Shown here in pieces: positions 17,559-29,149 of a stretch of 64,000 nucleotides of DNA. The stretch is from contig PJFC01000002.1 of assembly GCA_003574885.1 (NCBI GenBank), forward strand, positions 372,001-436,000, written 5' to 3'. How positions within the stretch are numbered: position 1 is the first letter of the stretch; each line of letters begins with the position of its first letter. The notes beneath the pieces are model-generated. The model made no database searches. It saw only the letters and a list, made by a program, of their open reading frames with translations, and was not told the DNA's origin. The translations under genes were made by a program, and so were the position numbers. This DNA is from Geobacter sp. (GTDB lineage Bacteria; Desulfobacterota; Desulfuromonadia; Geobacterales; Geobacteraceae).

Positions 17559-17822
17559 ATGGAAAAGGAACAGGCTCAGAAACGACTCTGTAGCGAAATC
17601 CAGCTTTTCGACCTGTGTGACAAAGATGTTTGTGCCCATAAGGATGGCCGCTACTGCACCAAGGGGGATATCCTCGCCAGATTTGAAGCTATTCGGGAAG
17701 AGGACGACCGTCCTCCTGAACAGTTTCTGGCTGACGAGCTCGATGAGGTGGAAGGGGCTGATGATCTGGGGTACGACGAGGCTTACGGGGTTGATGAATA
17801 CGGTGAAGAGGAAGAAGACTAA
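17559..17822 (+). CDS. small Cys-containing protein with acidic C-terminal tail; function unknown
   Basis: 87-aa ORF with RBS (GGGAGG) right after fbp; CSEIQLFDLCDKDVCAHKDGRYC and tail DDLGYDEAYGVDEYGEEEED. Confidence 0.75.
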   Translation: MEKEQAQKRLCSEIQLFDLCDKDVCAHKDGRYCTKGDILARFEAIREEDDRPPEQFLADELDEVEGADDLGYDEAYGVDEYGEEEED

Positions 17823-18088
17823 AACACGGAATGGTTCCGTGTGATGAATTTTGAGCGAACATGGCTGCCCTTATGGGGGTGGCCATTTTCGTTGACGGTT
17901 TTGCACAAATCAAATCCCTTGACAATCAGTTCAATTGATGGACAATCGACCACATCCGTGACTGCGATGCCAGCGAGGCCGCAATGCTAGATTCATCACC
18001 ATGCGCAGTTATGTCATGGCCATGGTGTTTGATAAAAAAGACGACTGGTGGGGCTTTTGTTGAAAGGATTATTGCGGAGGAAACATAC

Positions 18089-19594
18089 ATGAAACAATTT
18101 TTGCTTGTCGTGTTCTCATTGACCCTCATGTGCGGAATCGCTGGGGCCGACGAACAATCATATCCTCTTGGGTTGAAGGAAGCTTTGCGACTTGCGGTGG
18201 AACGGAACCTGGACCTTCAGGCACAACTCTACACTCCGGCCATGAACGAGGCGGATGTCCGTTTCAACCGGGGTATCTACGATCCACTCCTGACTCTGTC
18301 CACAGGCTATACCGATACGAGTACCTTGCCGGTGAGTACGCTTACATCTGGAGGTATTGACAAGTTTCACCAGCAGACGTTTACCGTTGATCCGGGAATC
18401 AACCAGCTGTTCAGCACTGGCGCTACCGCTGGCTTGACCTTTACCAATTCTTATTCAACCTCGAATGCCCAGTCCCTCTATACAAGGAATAGTTACTGGC
18501 AGTCGGGTTTAGCTCTGAACGTGAACCAGCCTCTCCTCAAGAACTTCGGGCGAGACGCGACAGAGATCGGCATAGCTGTTGCCTTGGGGACAAAGAAAGG
18601 GTCGGTCTACCACTATGAAGGCCAATTGCTTGCACTGGTACTTCAGGTGAAGACTGAGTATTACAAGCTCTTCTATGACTACGAGGATCTTGAATCAAAA
18701 CAGGTTTCACTCAAGGATGCGCAGAGAATTCTCTCCGACACCAATGCAAGGGTCAAGGCGGGGGTACTGCCGGCGATGGAGATACTCAATGCCGAGTTTG
18801 GTGTCGCATCGAGGGAAAAAGACCTGAATGATGCCGAGCGCGCGGTACAGGATGAATCAGACATTCTCCGTCTTCTTCTGCAACTGGAAGGCAAGGATGT
18901 CATCCGTCCCGTCGACAAACCGGCCAGTGACCGGCTCAATGTCAATGAGGAAGATGCCATCAGGACGTCCCTGGCTTCTCGCCCCGAGCTCAAAGAAATG
19001 CAGACCGGTATCGAAACCAGTGAAATTCAGTCGCGTGTGGCAGGAAACAATACACTGCCGAACCTGAACCTTGCCGCGAGCGTTGGTCTCAACGGCCTGG
19101 GGAGCGGTTACAGTCGGGATATGGAAAGACTGTCAAGCGGCGACTACCCCGCCTGGAGTATTTCTCTCCAGTTCGACTACCCGCTTGGCAACACCGCAGC
19201 TAAAAATGCTTACATCAAGAGCAAACTCAAAGTCAGTCAGGGGAAGGTGCAACTCCGGGGTCAGCAAGAGGCCGTTGCCAATGAGGTACGCGCGGCGATA
19301 CGCGCCCTGACGTCCAGCTATAAACAGATAGAGGTCACTGATCGCGCCCGTTCCTATGCTGAGGAGAACTTACGCGCCTATATCCGTCGCAATGAAGTGG
19401 GGCTCGCCACAATAAAAGACGTTCTCGACGTAGAAAACGCATTGGCAGCTGCGCGCAGCAATCACAACAGGGCGCTGGTTGACTACAGCATCGCCATGAA
19501 CCAATACTGGAAGGCTACTGGCGAGCTACTGGACAGGGAAGGAATTGTCGTCAGCGAGAAGGATGCAAACGGGCTTTATGACCGCACGAGGTAG
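18089..19594 (+). CDS. TolC-family outer membrane efflux protein
   Basis: Signal peptide MKQFLLVVFSLTLMCGIAGA; GLKEALRLAVERNLDLQAQLYTPAMNEADVRFNRGIYDP; repeated helical OEP pattern. Start at 18089 with a GGAGG RBS. Confidence 0.9.
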   Translation: MKQFLLVVFSLTLMCGIAGADEQSYPLGLKEALRLAVERNLDLQAQLYTPAMNEADVRFNRGIYDPLLTLSTGYTDTSTLPVSTLTSGGIDKFHQQTFTVDPGINQLFSTGATAGLTFTNSYSTSNAQSLYTRNSYWQSGLALNVNQPLLKNFGRDATEIGIAVALGTKKGSVYHYEGQLLALVLQVKTEYYKLFYDYEDLESKQVSLKDAQRILSDTNARVKAGVLPAMEILNAEFGVASREKDLNDAERAVQDESDILRLLLQLEGKDVIRPVDKPASDRLNVNEEDAIRTSLASRPELKEMQTGIETSEIQSRVAGNNTLPNLNLAASVGLNGLGSGYSRDMERLSSGDYPAWSISLQFDYPLGNTAAKNAYIKSKLKVSQGKVQLRGQQEAVANEVRAAIRALTSSYKQIEVTDRARSYAEENLRAYIRRNEVGLATIKDVLDVENALAAARSNHNRALVDYSIAMNQYWKATGELLDREGIVVSEKDANGLYDRTR

Positions 19595-19701
19595 CGGGAG
19601 AGCAAGTATTTGCTGCTGAGGTGTCAAAGATAATTCCAGTGCTTGGAAGGAAGCGGGTGCGGAGGTGTGCGGGACTTTCTAAAGCTGGTCGTTATAAATA
19701 G

Positions 19702-19733
19702 AAAAGGGGTTACGGTTTCCCGTAACCCCTTTT
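19702..19733. terminator. rho-independent terminator (bidirectional)
   Basis: AAAAGGGGTTACGGtttCCCGTAACCCCTTTT, downstream of the tRNA-Leu on the minus strand. Confidence 0.88.
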
Positions 19734-19738
19734 AATAT

Positions 19739-19825
19739 TGGTGCGGTAGAATGGACTCGAACCATCACGAGGAAACCCCCGCCAGCCCCTCAAGCTGGTG
19801 CGTCTACCAATTCCGCCACTACCGC
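19739..19825 (-). tRNA. tRNA-Leu (anticodon GAG)
   Basis: Minus strand GCGGTAGTGGCGGAATTGGTAGACGCACCAGCTTGAGGGGCTGG...GGTTCGAGTCCATTCTACCGCACCA; long variable arm; CCA encoded. Confidence 0.96.
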
Positions 19826-19899
19826 ACAATACGTTTTTTGCTTCGTTATTAAGAGCTCAAACTTATATCACTGGCCGCATGCTGCTGTCAAGCCTAAAA

Positions 19900-20286
19900 T
19901 TACTTGGCAGCCGGTACCGCTGGTGCTGGGGGTGCCTGTTGCGTCCCCTGAGGAGCTGCAGGTTGCTTCGTCTGCTGGGGCGTCTGAGCTGGTGCGGCAG
20001 GTGCCTGTGGTGCAGCCTTCTGGGCGGCCTTCGAGGACATGATTGAAGAGCTGCCGGTATGACCACCACGATAGGCCAGAACCAGCGATGTAAGCATGAA
20101 AATGATGGCTGCACCTGTGGTCATCTTGCTCATGAAGGTGCTGCCACCTCCTGCTCCGAATACCGACTGGCTGCCGCTGGCGCCGAACGATGCGCCCATC
20201 TCCGCCCCTTTACCCGATTGAAGAAGAACAACGGCGATCAGCGTAATGCAGACAATGGTGTGAACGATAACGAGAAAAATAGTCAT
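19900..20286 (-). CDS. secG: preprotein translocase subunit SecG (Pro/Ala/Gln-rich C-terminus)
   Basis: MTIFLVIVHTIVCITLIAVVLLQSGKGAEMGASFGASGSQSVFGAGG is a SecG signature. Confidence 0.94.
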   Translation of the reverse strand: MTIFLVIVHTIVCITLIAVVLLQSGKGAEMGASFGASGSQSVFGAGGGSTFMSKMTTGAAIIFMLTSLVLAYRGGHTGSSSIMSSKAAQKAAPQAPAAPAQTPQQTKQPAAPQGTQQAPPAPAVPAAK

Positions 20287-20356
20287 AAGCCCTTTTCCTT
20301 ACAATGATGTGGGACTTTCCTTCATACCACATTGTGACCTGAATGAAAAGCTAATT

Positions 20357-21112
20357 TTAACCACCATAGTTGGCAATGGCAGCAAAGGAATCGGCTTTCA
20401 AGCTGGCCCCTCCCACAAGCGCACCGTCGATATCGGGCTGGGCCATGAGCCCTTTGATGTTATCAGGCTTGACGCTACCGCCGTAAAGAATCCTCATGGC
20501 ATCTGCGGTTGTCGGCCCATAGAGCCCTCCCACGACTCCACGGATGAAAGAGTGTGCATCCTGGGCCTGTTCGTCAGTGGCCGTTTTCCCGGTGCCTATT
20601 GCCCATACCGGTTCGTAGGCAATAACGATGCTGGCAAGATGGTCGGCGCTCAATCCCGAGAGACCGCCGCACAGCTGCGTTTTAAGGACATCGAGTGTCT
20701 GATCCCCATCACGTTCCGCCAGGGTTTCGCCGATGCAGAAGAGTACCGTCAGTCCTGCGCCAAGGGCTGCCTTGATCTTCCTGTTGACGGTAGTATCAGT
20801 CTCACCGAAATACTGGCGGCGTTCTGAATGACCAATGATGACATGACTGCAACCGGCATCGATCAGCATTTTGGGGGATACTTCACCGGTAAAAGCACCT
20901 TCTTCTTCCCAGAAACAGTCCTGAGCAGCCAGATTGATCGGCGAACCGGTAACGGCATGCTTGACGCTGCCAATCACGGTGAATACAGGTGCAACGACTA
21001 TTTCCACAGATTTGTTATTCTCTACCATCGGCTTGAGGCTGGTAATAAGTTCAAGCGCTTCAGATGAGGTTTTGTAAAGTTTCCAGTTGCCGGCAATGAC
21101 CGGTTTTCTCAT
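20357..21112 (-). CDS. tpiA: triosephosphate isomerase
   Basis: MRKPVIAGNWKLYKT, GHSERRQYFGETD, VIAYEPVWAIGTGKTA, ILYGGSVKPDN. Confidence 0.97.
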   Translation of the reverse strand: MRKPVIAGNWKLYKTSSEALELITSLKPMVENNKSVEIVVAPVFTVIGSVKHAVTGSPINLAAQDCFWEEEGAFTGEVSPKMLIDAGCSHVIIGHSERRQYFGETDTTVNRKIKAALGAGLTVLFCIGETLAERDGDQTLDVLKTQLCGGLSGLSADHLASIVIAYEPVWAIGTGKTATDEQAQDAHSFIRGVVGGLYGPTTADAMRILYGGSVKPDNIKGLMAQPDIDGALVGGASLKADSFAAIANYGG

Positions 21113-21193
21113 AATTCCTCCCATAACAAGGCTTTATACTGTCAGTAGGGAGGGGAGAGTTGTATCTGCTCTCTCCTCCGGACGAAGGGCTAT

Positions 21194-22390
21194 TTAGTGG
21201 CCGTTTTCTTCCAGAACCTTGATTCCCGGCAGTTTTTTCCCTTCCATCAGTTCCAGGAAAGCGCCTCCACCGGTGGATATGTAGCTGATCTTTGCATACT
21301 CGCCGGCACGATGCACGGCCGAATCGGTATCTCCGCCGCCGACGATGGTGAGGGCATGGGCATTGGCTACGGCGGAAACAATGGCGAAGGTGCCACGGGA
21401 GAAGGCATCCATCTCGAAAACACCCATGGGACCGTTCCAGATGATGGTCTTGGCGTTCTGAAGGGCTTCGGTAAAAAGGGTTACTGTTGCCGGACCGATA
21501 TCGAGTCCCATCCACCCTTCGGGAATCTCCTGAACGGGTGTGACCTTGGTTTCAGCCTCGGGCTTGAACTGGTCTGCAGCCACACAGTCGACCGGAAGGT
21601 AGAACTTTGTCCCCTGCTTTCGGGCCATGTCAAGAATCCTGACCGCCGTATCCACAAGCTCCTCTTCAACCAGCGATTTTCCCACGTTGTAACCTATGGC
21701 CTTGAGAAAGGTGAAAGCCATGCCGCCACCGATGATGATCTTGTCGACCTTGCCCAGCAGGTTTTCCAGAACTTCCAGCTTGCCGGACACTTTTGCGCCA
21801 CCGAGGATGGCAACGAGGGGGCGGATCGGGTTCTTCATCGCCTTGTCGAAATAATTCATTTCGTTCTTCATAAGGAAACCCGCGGCTACCACGGGGAAAA
21901 AACGGGTGATGGCCTCAACCGATGCGTGGGCACGGTGGGAAACGGCAAACGCGTCATTGACGTAGATGTCGCATCCATTGGCAAGTGCCTGGGCAAAATC
22001 CGCATCATTTTTCTCTTCCCCTTCATAGAAACGGACGTTTTCCAGCATGAGGACATCTCCCGGCTGCATGGCATCAATCATTTTTGCCACATCGTCACCG
22101 ATGCAGTCGGATGCTAGTTTTACTTCCTTGTCGAGAAGGCGGGAAAGGCGTTTTGCCGCCGGGGCCATGGAGTATTTGGGCTTACGTTCACCTTTGGGGC
22201 GTCCGAGGTGAGAGGCGAGAATCACCTTGGCATTGGCATCCAGTGCGTAGTTGATCGAGGGTAGGACAGCCCGTATCCGGGTATCTTCCGTAATGTTCTG
22301 ATGCTCATCGAGGGGGACGTTGAAGTCCACTCGCATGAAGACTTTTTTTCCGCTCAGGTTTTCAATTTCATCAATATAGCGAATCGACAT
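21194..22390 (-). CDS. pgk: phosphoglycerate kinase
   Basis: [47 protein letters not shown]. Start at the ATG at 22390. Confidence 0.97.
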   Translation of the reverse strand: MSIRYIDEIENLSGKKVFMRVDFNVPLDEHQNITEDTRIRAVLPSINYALDANAKVILASHLGRPKGERKPKYSMAPAAKRLSRLLDKEVKLASDCIGDDVAKMIDAMQPGDVLMLENVRFYEGEEKNDADFAQALANGCDIYVNDAFAVSHRAHASVEAITRFFPVVAAGFLMKNEMNYFDKAMKNPIRPLVAILGGAKVSGKLEVLENLLGKVDKIIIGGGMAFTFLKAIGYNVGKSLVEEELVDTAVRILDMARKQGTKFYLPVDCVAADQFKPEAETKVTPVQEIPEGWMGLDIGPATVTLFTEALQNAKTIIWNGPMGVFEMDAFSRGTFAIVSAVANAHALTIVGGGDTDSAVHRAGEYAKISYISTGGGAFLELMEGKKLPGIKVLEENGH

Positions 22391-22482
22391 GGTTCCTCCT
22401 GAAAAATATACTAGTAAAGTGGGTCGCGTTGCGGGCAAAAAGAAGGGGAGGAGTTTTCATCTCCCCCCCGGTCCGGGCTGAA

Positions 22483-23511
<1,029 letters not shown>

Positions 23512-23740
23512 TTAGATAATTGCAAAAGAATACAGCCGGTACGTATAACCCGTGCATAATAAACAAATCGTGCTTTTAACGTCAAGATTTTTTAAGGTTA
23601 TCCGCGAATATGGCAAAGTGCCAGATAATTTCAGCTCGGATAGGAAGAATCGGCAAATTTAGTTATCATCTGCCCATAGTTGTATGTTAAGATTCTCTCT
23701 GATATTTTTCTGATCAGTAAGCGGAGCCATCCTTTTATTC

Positions 23741-25813
23741 ATGAAGAATTCCCTCGAAAAGCGGATCATCCTGTTTTCATTTATCATCCTGTTCCTGACG
23801 ATCCTAGCCGAGTCTGGCATGGGCATAGCCGGGGCGCGGCGTGATTATGTGAATTCACTTGTGCTCAGGTGCTCGACTATCGGTAATTCGCTCAAGGGAA
23901 ATGTGGAAAAGGTCCTGGGACTTGGTCTCGATATCAGGGACATGGTCGGTATTTCCGAAAAGTGCCAGGAGTATGTGCAGGACAATGCCGATATCGCCTA
24001 CTGCGTCATTTCCGACATGGACGGTACACCCCTGTATTACAGCAATCCCGAGTTCAAAACCTTCCATTTCAATCTGATCCATACCTATTTCATCGCAAAA
24101 GAAGGCCGCCAGGTCAATGTCATCGGGAAGGGCGTCCGGTATCTCGATACGGTGACCCACATCAATGCTCCCGACGGTAAGCCGGTGGCCCAGGTTCATG
24201 TGGGATTCAAGCAGAGCGTCGTATCGGACAAGGTCAGTGCCAGCATCCTCCGAGCGCTCTTCGTTCTGGTGGTGTTCTTTTGTATATCCTTTTCACTGGT
24301 CGTACTCTTTGTAAAGCGGAGCATCATGCAGCCTGTTTCTACACTTCTTTCCGGTGTGAAGAAAATATCAGATGGAGATCTGGACACTCGTGTCAATGAA
24401 ATCCCTGTCTACGAATTCAATGAGCTGGCTAAAAACGTCAATTCAATGGCTGAATCTCTCAAGTCCCGCGAAGAAGAGGTTCAGAAGGGGTATCTTGAGC
24501 TGGAAAGCACCCATAATAAGCTCCATACCTCCTATCTCAAACTTGAGAGCCTCAGTCTGGAACTGGAGCGTTCTGAGGAACTCTATAAATCGCTTATGGA
24601 GGATGCGGGGGATGCTATCGTCGTCGTAGATGGCGATGAAAACATAAAGATAGTCAACAAGATGGCAGAGGAGTTCTTCGGTTATTCCGTCAAGGAACTT
24701 GTGGGACTTCCTTTGACCAAATTTCTCCTCCTTATCGCCGTTGATGATATTCCCCGGGTTCAAAGACTTTTCAGGGATTCATTGAGTGGCAGGCCGGTGG
24801 ATGTGGAAGTAAACCTGTTCAGGAAGGCCGGGCATCAGGTTGTCGGCAGAATACACGTGAGTAGTGTCAAGAGTGGTGGAGATCAACTGGTTCAAGCGAT
24901 TTTCAGGGACGTAACCAGAGAACGCGAAACCGTGAAAAATCTGGAGAAGAGTGCGGCCGACCTGGCCAAGCTCAACAAAATGAAGGACTCTTTCCTCGGC
25001 CTTGCCTCCCATGAACTGAAGACGCCACTCACGGTCATCATGGGGTATTCCGAACTGATCATGAACGACATGGCTGAGAAGGCGGACAGGTCCGTGATTG
25101 AGATGGTGGAGAATATTGCCAATGCTGCCTCGCGCCTTGACAACATCATCAAGGACATGGTCGACGTTTCTCTTATCGACGAACGGCGCCTTCAGCTCAA
25201 ACTCGAAGATGTCAACGTGAACAGGCTGGTGGATGCCTCACTCAATGAAATGCAGTTCTTCTTTTCCATGCGCAGACAGGAACTGGTGGTCAATCTCGAT
25301 GAATCCGTTCCGACCATAAAGGGTGATGGACTCCGCCTCATGCAACTCCTCTCCAATGTCATGGGGAATGCCATCAAGTTCACTCCAGACGGGGGCAAAG
25401 TAACCATCTCCACCAGTGCCAAGTTCCTGCTGCGAAGCAAGCAGCCTGCCTCTGGCGAGGGGGGGACTCCCGTGGTGAACATCGGCAAGGATCGCCACCT
25501 CTATGTGGAAATCACCATCGAGGATACGGGCATCGGCATCGACCGGGACGACCAGCTGCGCATCTTCGACAAGTTCTATGAGGCAGGGGCCATCGAAGAA
25601 CACAGCACGGGAAAGGTAGCCTTCAAATCCAAAGGGACCGGTCTCGGGCTTGCCATTGCAAAGGGGATCGTGGAGATGCATGGCGGCGAAATCTGGGTGG
25701 AGTCCTCGGGGTACAACCCTGAAACCTTCCCCGGATCCACGTTCCATATACTTCTTCCCCTCAATCCTCTCGTCGGGGATGCAACCCTCGATTACCTGAA
25801 CCTTCTCCGCTGA
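23741..25813 (+). CDS. sensor histidine kinase (periplasmic sensor, HAMP, PAS, HisKA, HATPase)
   Basis: Two transmembrane segments flanking a periplasmic region, HAMP-like RSIMQPVSTLLSGVKKISDGDLDTRV, PAS, H-box LASHELKTPLTVIMGYSELI, N/G boxes NAIKFTPDGG, IEDTGIGIDRDD, GTGLGLAIAKGIVEMHGG. Confidence 0.93.
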   Translation: MKNSLEKRIILFSFIILFLTILAESGMGIAGARRDYVNSLVLRCSTIGNSLKGNVEKVLGLGLDIRDMVGISEKCQEYVQDNADIAYCVISDMDGTPLYYSNPEFKTFHFNLIHTYFIAKEGRQVNVIGKGVRYLDTVTHINAPDGKPVAQVHVGFKQSVVSDKVSASILRALFVLVVFFCISFSLVVLFVKRSIMQPVSTLLSGVKKISDGDLDTRVNEIPVYEFNELAKNVNSMAESLKSREEEVQKGYLELESTHNKLHTSYLKLESLSLELERSEELYKSLMEDAGDAIVVVDGDENIKIVNKMAEEFFGYSVKELVGLPLTKFLLLIAVDDIPRVQRLFRDSLSGRPVDVEVNLFRKAGHQVVGRIHVSSVKSGGDQLVQAIFRDVTRERETVKNLEKSAADLAKLNKMKDSFLGLASHELKTPLTVIMGYSELIMNDMAEKADRSVIEMVENIANAASRLDNIIKDMVDVSLIDERRLQLKLEDVNVNRLVDASLNEMQFFFSMRRQELVVNLDESVPTIKGDGLRLMQLLSNVMGNAIKFTPDGGKVTISTSAKFLLRSKQPASGEGGTPVVNIGKDRHLYVEITIEDTGIGIDRDDQLRIFDKFYEAGAIEEHSTGKVAFKSKGTGLGLAIAKGIVEMHGGEIWVESSGYNPETFPGSTFHILLPLNPLVGDATLDYLNLLR

Positions 25814-25974
25814 CTCCCAAGATTAGCCTTGAATCTCCCCCCTGTTTCCTGTATAAAAATTGGCTGGCTGAATAATTCTCATCAGTGGTCCGGTTGCCGC
25901 CGGATGGGGTTGTCGGTGGCCGGAACAGACTTATTGACATAAGCCGTTTTGGTCGCCAGTTTATCGGAGGGGTC

Positions 25975-26745
25975 GTGCAGGTCTGCCTGCTTGCCAGTGG
26001 CAGCAAGGGAAATGCCATTTACATTGCCGCCGGCACCAGCAAACTCCTTGTCGATTGCGGGCTCTCTGCTACGGAGGCGTTGAATCGCCTCGGGGCAATA
26101 GGGGTTGATGGTGGCGAGCTAGACGCCATTCTGGTCAGCCACGAGCACACGGACCACACCAGAGGCGCCGGCACGCTCGCCCGTAAGTTGAAAATCCCTC
26201 TGCTCATCAGCTATCCGACCTGTCAGGAAATACATACCTCCTTGCGGAAGACCGAAGTTGTCGAATTCGAGGCAGGTTATCAGTTCACCTTCCGGGATCT
26301 CCTCATCGACCCGTTTCCCATTACTCACGATGCCTGCGATCCGGTCGGTTTCATCATAGAAGCAGCCTCCGGCAAGATAGGCATCGCAACCGACCTGGGA
26401 ATCGCTACCCGCCTCGTGAAAGACAAGTTGCAAGGGTGCCGGGCGCTGGTCATTGAGTCAAATCACGACGAAGACATGCTCCTCAACGGCCCCTATCCGT
26501 GGCATCTCAAACAGCGTATCAAATCACGCCACGGGCACCTGTCGAATAACGATTCGGCCGAACTCCTCGGTGAGCTTCTCCATTCCCGGCTCGAAACCGT
26601 CTTTCTTGCCCATCTTTCCGAAGTCAATAACGATCCGTCCGTAGCACTTCATGTGGCGACGAAGCTGGTCGATTCGCAAAATCTCTGCACCCCCCGACTC
26701 GTCGTGGGTGAGCAGATCCGCCCCAGCGAAATCTGGGCGGCATAA
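25975..26745 (+). CDS. MBL-fold metallo-hydrolase (YycJ/WalJ-like)
   Basis: QVCLLASGSKGNAIYIAAGTSKLLVDCGLS...VSHEHTDHTRGAGTLARK...IESNHDEDML. GTG start at 25975 preceded by GGAGG, so the ORF-track start at 25885 is probably too early. Confidence 0.88.
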   Translation: MQVCLLASGSKGNAIYIAAGTSKLLVDCGLSATEALNRLGAIGVDGGELDAILVSHEHTDHTRGAGTLARKLKIPLLISYPTCQEIHTSLRKTEVVEFEAGYQFTFRDLLIDPFPITHDACDPVGFIIEAASGKIGIATDLGIATRLVKDKLQGCRALVIESNHDEDMLLNGPYPWHLKQRIKSRHGHLSNNDSAELLGELLHSRLETVFLAHLSEVNNDPSVALHVATKLVDSQNLCTPRLVVGEQIRPSEIWAA

Positions 26746-26778
26746 CACTTCAAGTTAACAAAGATAAGGAGATACGTC

Positions 26779-28074
26779 GTGATAGAACGCTACAGCCGTC
26801 CCGAAATGACCCGTATATGGGAAGCCCAGAACCGCTACCAGAAGTGGCTGGATGTGGAGATCTATGCATGTGAGGCCCATGTCGAACTGGGGAATGTTCC
26901 TGCTGACGCGTTGGAGAGGATAAAGAGCAAGGCAAGCTTCGATGTTCCCCGTATCGACGAAATCGAAAAAACGGTCAAACATGACGTCATCGCCTTTCTT
27001 ACCTCGGTTGCCGATTATATCGGAGACGATTCCCGTTTCGTCCACCTGGGGCTCACCTCGTCGGACGTGCTCGACACCTCTTTCGCCATGCTTCTCCAGG
27101 AGGCAGCCGATCTCATTATCGACGACATTCGCCGGCTCATGGAAACGATCAAGAAACGCGCCTTCGAGCACAGGAACACCCCGATGATCGGCCGCTCCCA
27201 CGGCATCCATGCCGAGCCGGTGACTTTCGGTATAAAAATGGCCCTCTGGTACGACGAAATGCGACGCAATCTCCGGCGGATGGAATCGGCACGGGAAACC
27301 ATCTCCTACGGCAAGATATCCGGCGCGGTCGGTACATTCGCCAACATCGATCCCCATGTCGAGGAATACGTTTGCGCCAAGGCAGGCCTCAAACCGGCTC
27401 CCTGTTCGACCCAGGTAATCCAGCGGGACCGTCACGCCGAGTTCTTCACTACCCTTGCCATCATCGCATCTTCCATCGAGAAGTTTGCCGTTGAGATCCG
27501 TCACCTGCAGCGTACCGAGGTGCTGGAAGCGGAAGAATTTTTCAGCAAGGGGCAGAAGGGGTCTTCCGCCATGCCCCACAAGCGTAACCCGGTGCTTTCC
27601 GAAAATCTGACCGGACTTGCTCGTCTCATCCGCGGGTATGCTGTTTCCGCCCTTGAGAACGTCCCCCTCTGGCATGAGCGCGACATCTCCCATTCCTCGG
27701 TGGAGCGGATCATCGGCCCCGACGCAACCATCCTGATGGATTTTATTCTCAACAGAGCCATCGGTCTCATCGGTAACCTGGTGGTTTATCCCGACAACAT
27801 GATGAAGAACCTCAACCTCATGGGGGGACTTTTCAATTCCCAGAGGGTACTGCTCAAACTTGCGGCAGCGGGAGCTTCGCGGGAGCGGGCCTATGAACTG
27901 GTGCAGCGCAATGCCATGAAGGTCTGGGAACAGAAAAAAGACCTTCAGGAAGAACTTCTCAATGATCAGGACGTGCGGGCTTATCTCTCCGAGGAAGACA
28001 TCCGCGAGTCCTTTGATCTTGGCTATCATCTCAAGCATGTGGATACCATTTTCATGAGGGTTTTTGGTGAATAG
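26779..28074 (+). CDS. purB: adenylosuccinate lyase
   Basis: MIERYSRPEMTRIWEAQNRYQKWLDVEI; signature GSSAMPHKRNPV. Confidence 0.97.
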   Translation: MIERYSRPEMTRIWEAQNRYQKWLDVEIYACEAHVELGNVPADALERIKSKASFDVPRIDEIEKTVKHDVIAFLTSVADYIGDDSRFVHLGLTSSDVLDTSFAMLLQEAADLIIDDIRRLMETIKKRAFEHRNTPMIGRSHGIHAEPVTFGIKMALWYDEMRRNLRRMESARETISYGKISGAVGTFANIDPHVEEYVCAKAGLKPAPCSTQVIQRDRHAEFFTTLAIIASSIEKFAVEIRHLQRTEVLEAEEFFSKGQKGSSAMPHKRNPVLSENLTGLARLIRGYAVSALENVPLWHERDISHSSVERIIGPDATILMDFILNRAIGLIGNLVVYPDNMMKNLNLMGGLFNSQRVLLKLAAAGASRERAYELVQRNAMKVWEQKKDLQEELLNDQDVRAYLSEEDIRESFDLGYHLKHVDTIFMRVFGE

Positions 28075-29149
28075 GATTCTCGATTTTTATCGACTGCAGG
28101 AGTCCGACGGCCTGTATCTTTTCTGGCTCAAGGAAATCCTTGTCGCTCTTGCCATCTTTACCCTGTTCTACGGCCTGTCCTGCCTGAGCCGTTTTCTGCT
28201 GATAAAGGTGGCTCCACGGCTTACCTCTGCAACAAAGACCGACCTGGATGACCGTATACTGGAGCGTATAAGCCCGCCGGTCACCCTTCTCATTGTCTGT
28301 GCAGGTGCCTACTATGCGGTGCACTACCTGCAACTTCCGACAAAAGTGCAGACAATCTCCTCCGGCACCATATTCGTCATCAATGTTATCATCTTCACCA
28401 ATATCGCCTATCGTGTCATCGATGAAATCATGAACTGGTATGCCGCCACCCTTGCGGAAAAGGGGAGAGAGGGGCTGGACCGACAGCTTATCCCCCTTGC
28501 GGAAAAGGTCATTGTCATCTTTCTCGTCGGCACGGCTCTCATTGTCACCCTCAAACACTTCGATTACGATATCCTCTCCCTTGTGACTGCACTCGGCATC
28601 GGCTCGCTGGCCATCGGAATGGCGGCCAAGGACACGCTTGCCCATGTGATTTCCGGATTTACCTTGATGATCGACCGCCCGTTCCGAATCGGCGACCGTA
28701 TCCAGCTCGCCGGTGGGCAGATGGGTGATGTGGCTGATATCGGTCTCCGGAGCACCAAGATCAGGACCCTCGACAATACGCTTCTTATCATCCCCAACTC
28801 GGACCTCTGTAACACTATTCTGATCAACCAGGCGTTCCCCGATGTTCGTGCCAAAGGGCGGATCTCCGTGGGGGTTTCCTACGGCAGCGATATGGAACAG
28901 GTTAAGCAGCTTCTTTCGGGAATAGCCCTCGATATCCCCGAGGTGCTCCGGGACCCGGCCCCCGAGCCTTTTTTCGTCTCTTTCGGCGACAGTGCGCTCA
29001 ACATGGCGCTCTTTTTCTGGGTAGATGATTACAGCAGTCTTTTTGCTGTCTCTGACAAGATCAATTCGCGCATTCTACAGCGTTTCCGGGAACAGGGGAT
29101 CGTCATACCGTTTCCGACGCGGACGGTCCATATGGAAAAGGAACAATAA
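28067..29149 (+). CDS. mechanosensitive ion channel family protein (MscS-like)
   Basis: ALGIGSLAIGMAAKDTLAHVISGFTLMIDRPFRIGDRIQL...GLRSTKIRTLDNTLLIIPNS. GTG start at 28067 (or TTG at 28064) overlaps the purB stop. Confidence 0.92.
   Translation: MNRILDFYRLQESDGLYLFWLKEILVALAIFTLFYGLSCLSRFLLIKVAPRLTSATKTDLDDRILERISPPVTLLIVCAGAYYAVHYLQLPTKVQTISSGTIFVINVIIFTNIAYRVIDEIMNWYAATLAEKGREGLDRQLIPLAEKVIVIFLVGTALIVTLKHFDYDILSLVTALGIGSLAIGMAAKDTLAHVISGFTLMIDRPFRIGDRIQLAGGQMGDVADIGLRSTKIRTLDNTLLIIPNSDLCNTILINQAFPDVRAKGRISVGVSYGSDMEQVKQLLSGIALDIPEVLRDPAPEPFFVSFGDSALNMALFFWVDDYSSLFAVSDKINSRILQRFREQGIVIPFPTRTVHMEKEQ

Noticed and set aside
21197-22117. 306-aa plus-strand ORF opposite pgk
   Set aside because: Antisense artefact; pgk motifs on the minus strand are complete.
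25238-25747. 169-aa minus-strand ORF opposite the histidine kinase ATPase domain
   Set aside because: Antisense to a confidently identified HATPase region.
26755-28038. 427-aa minus-strand ORF opposite purB
   Set aside because: Codon-phase mirror ORF of purB, with no domain or RBS support.
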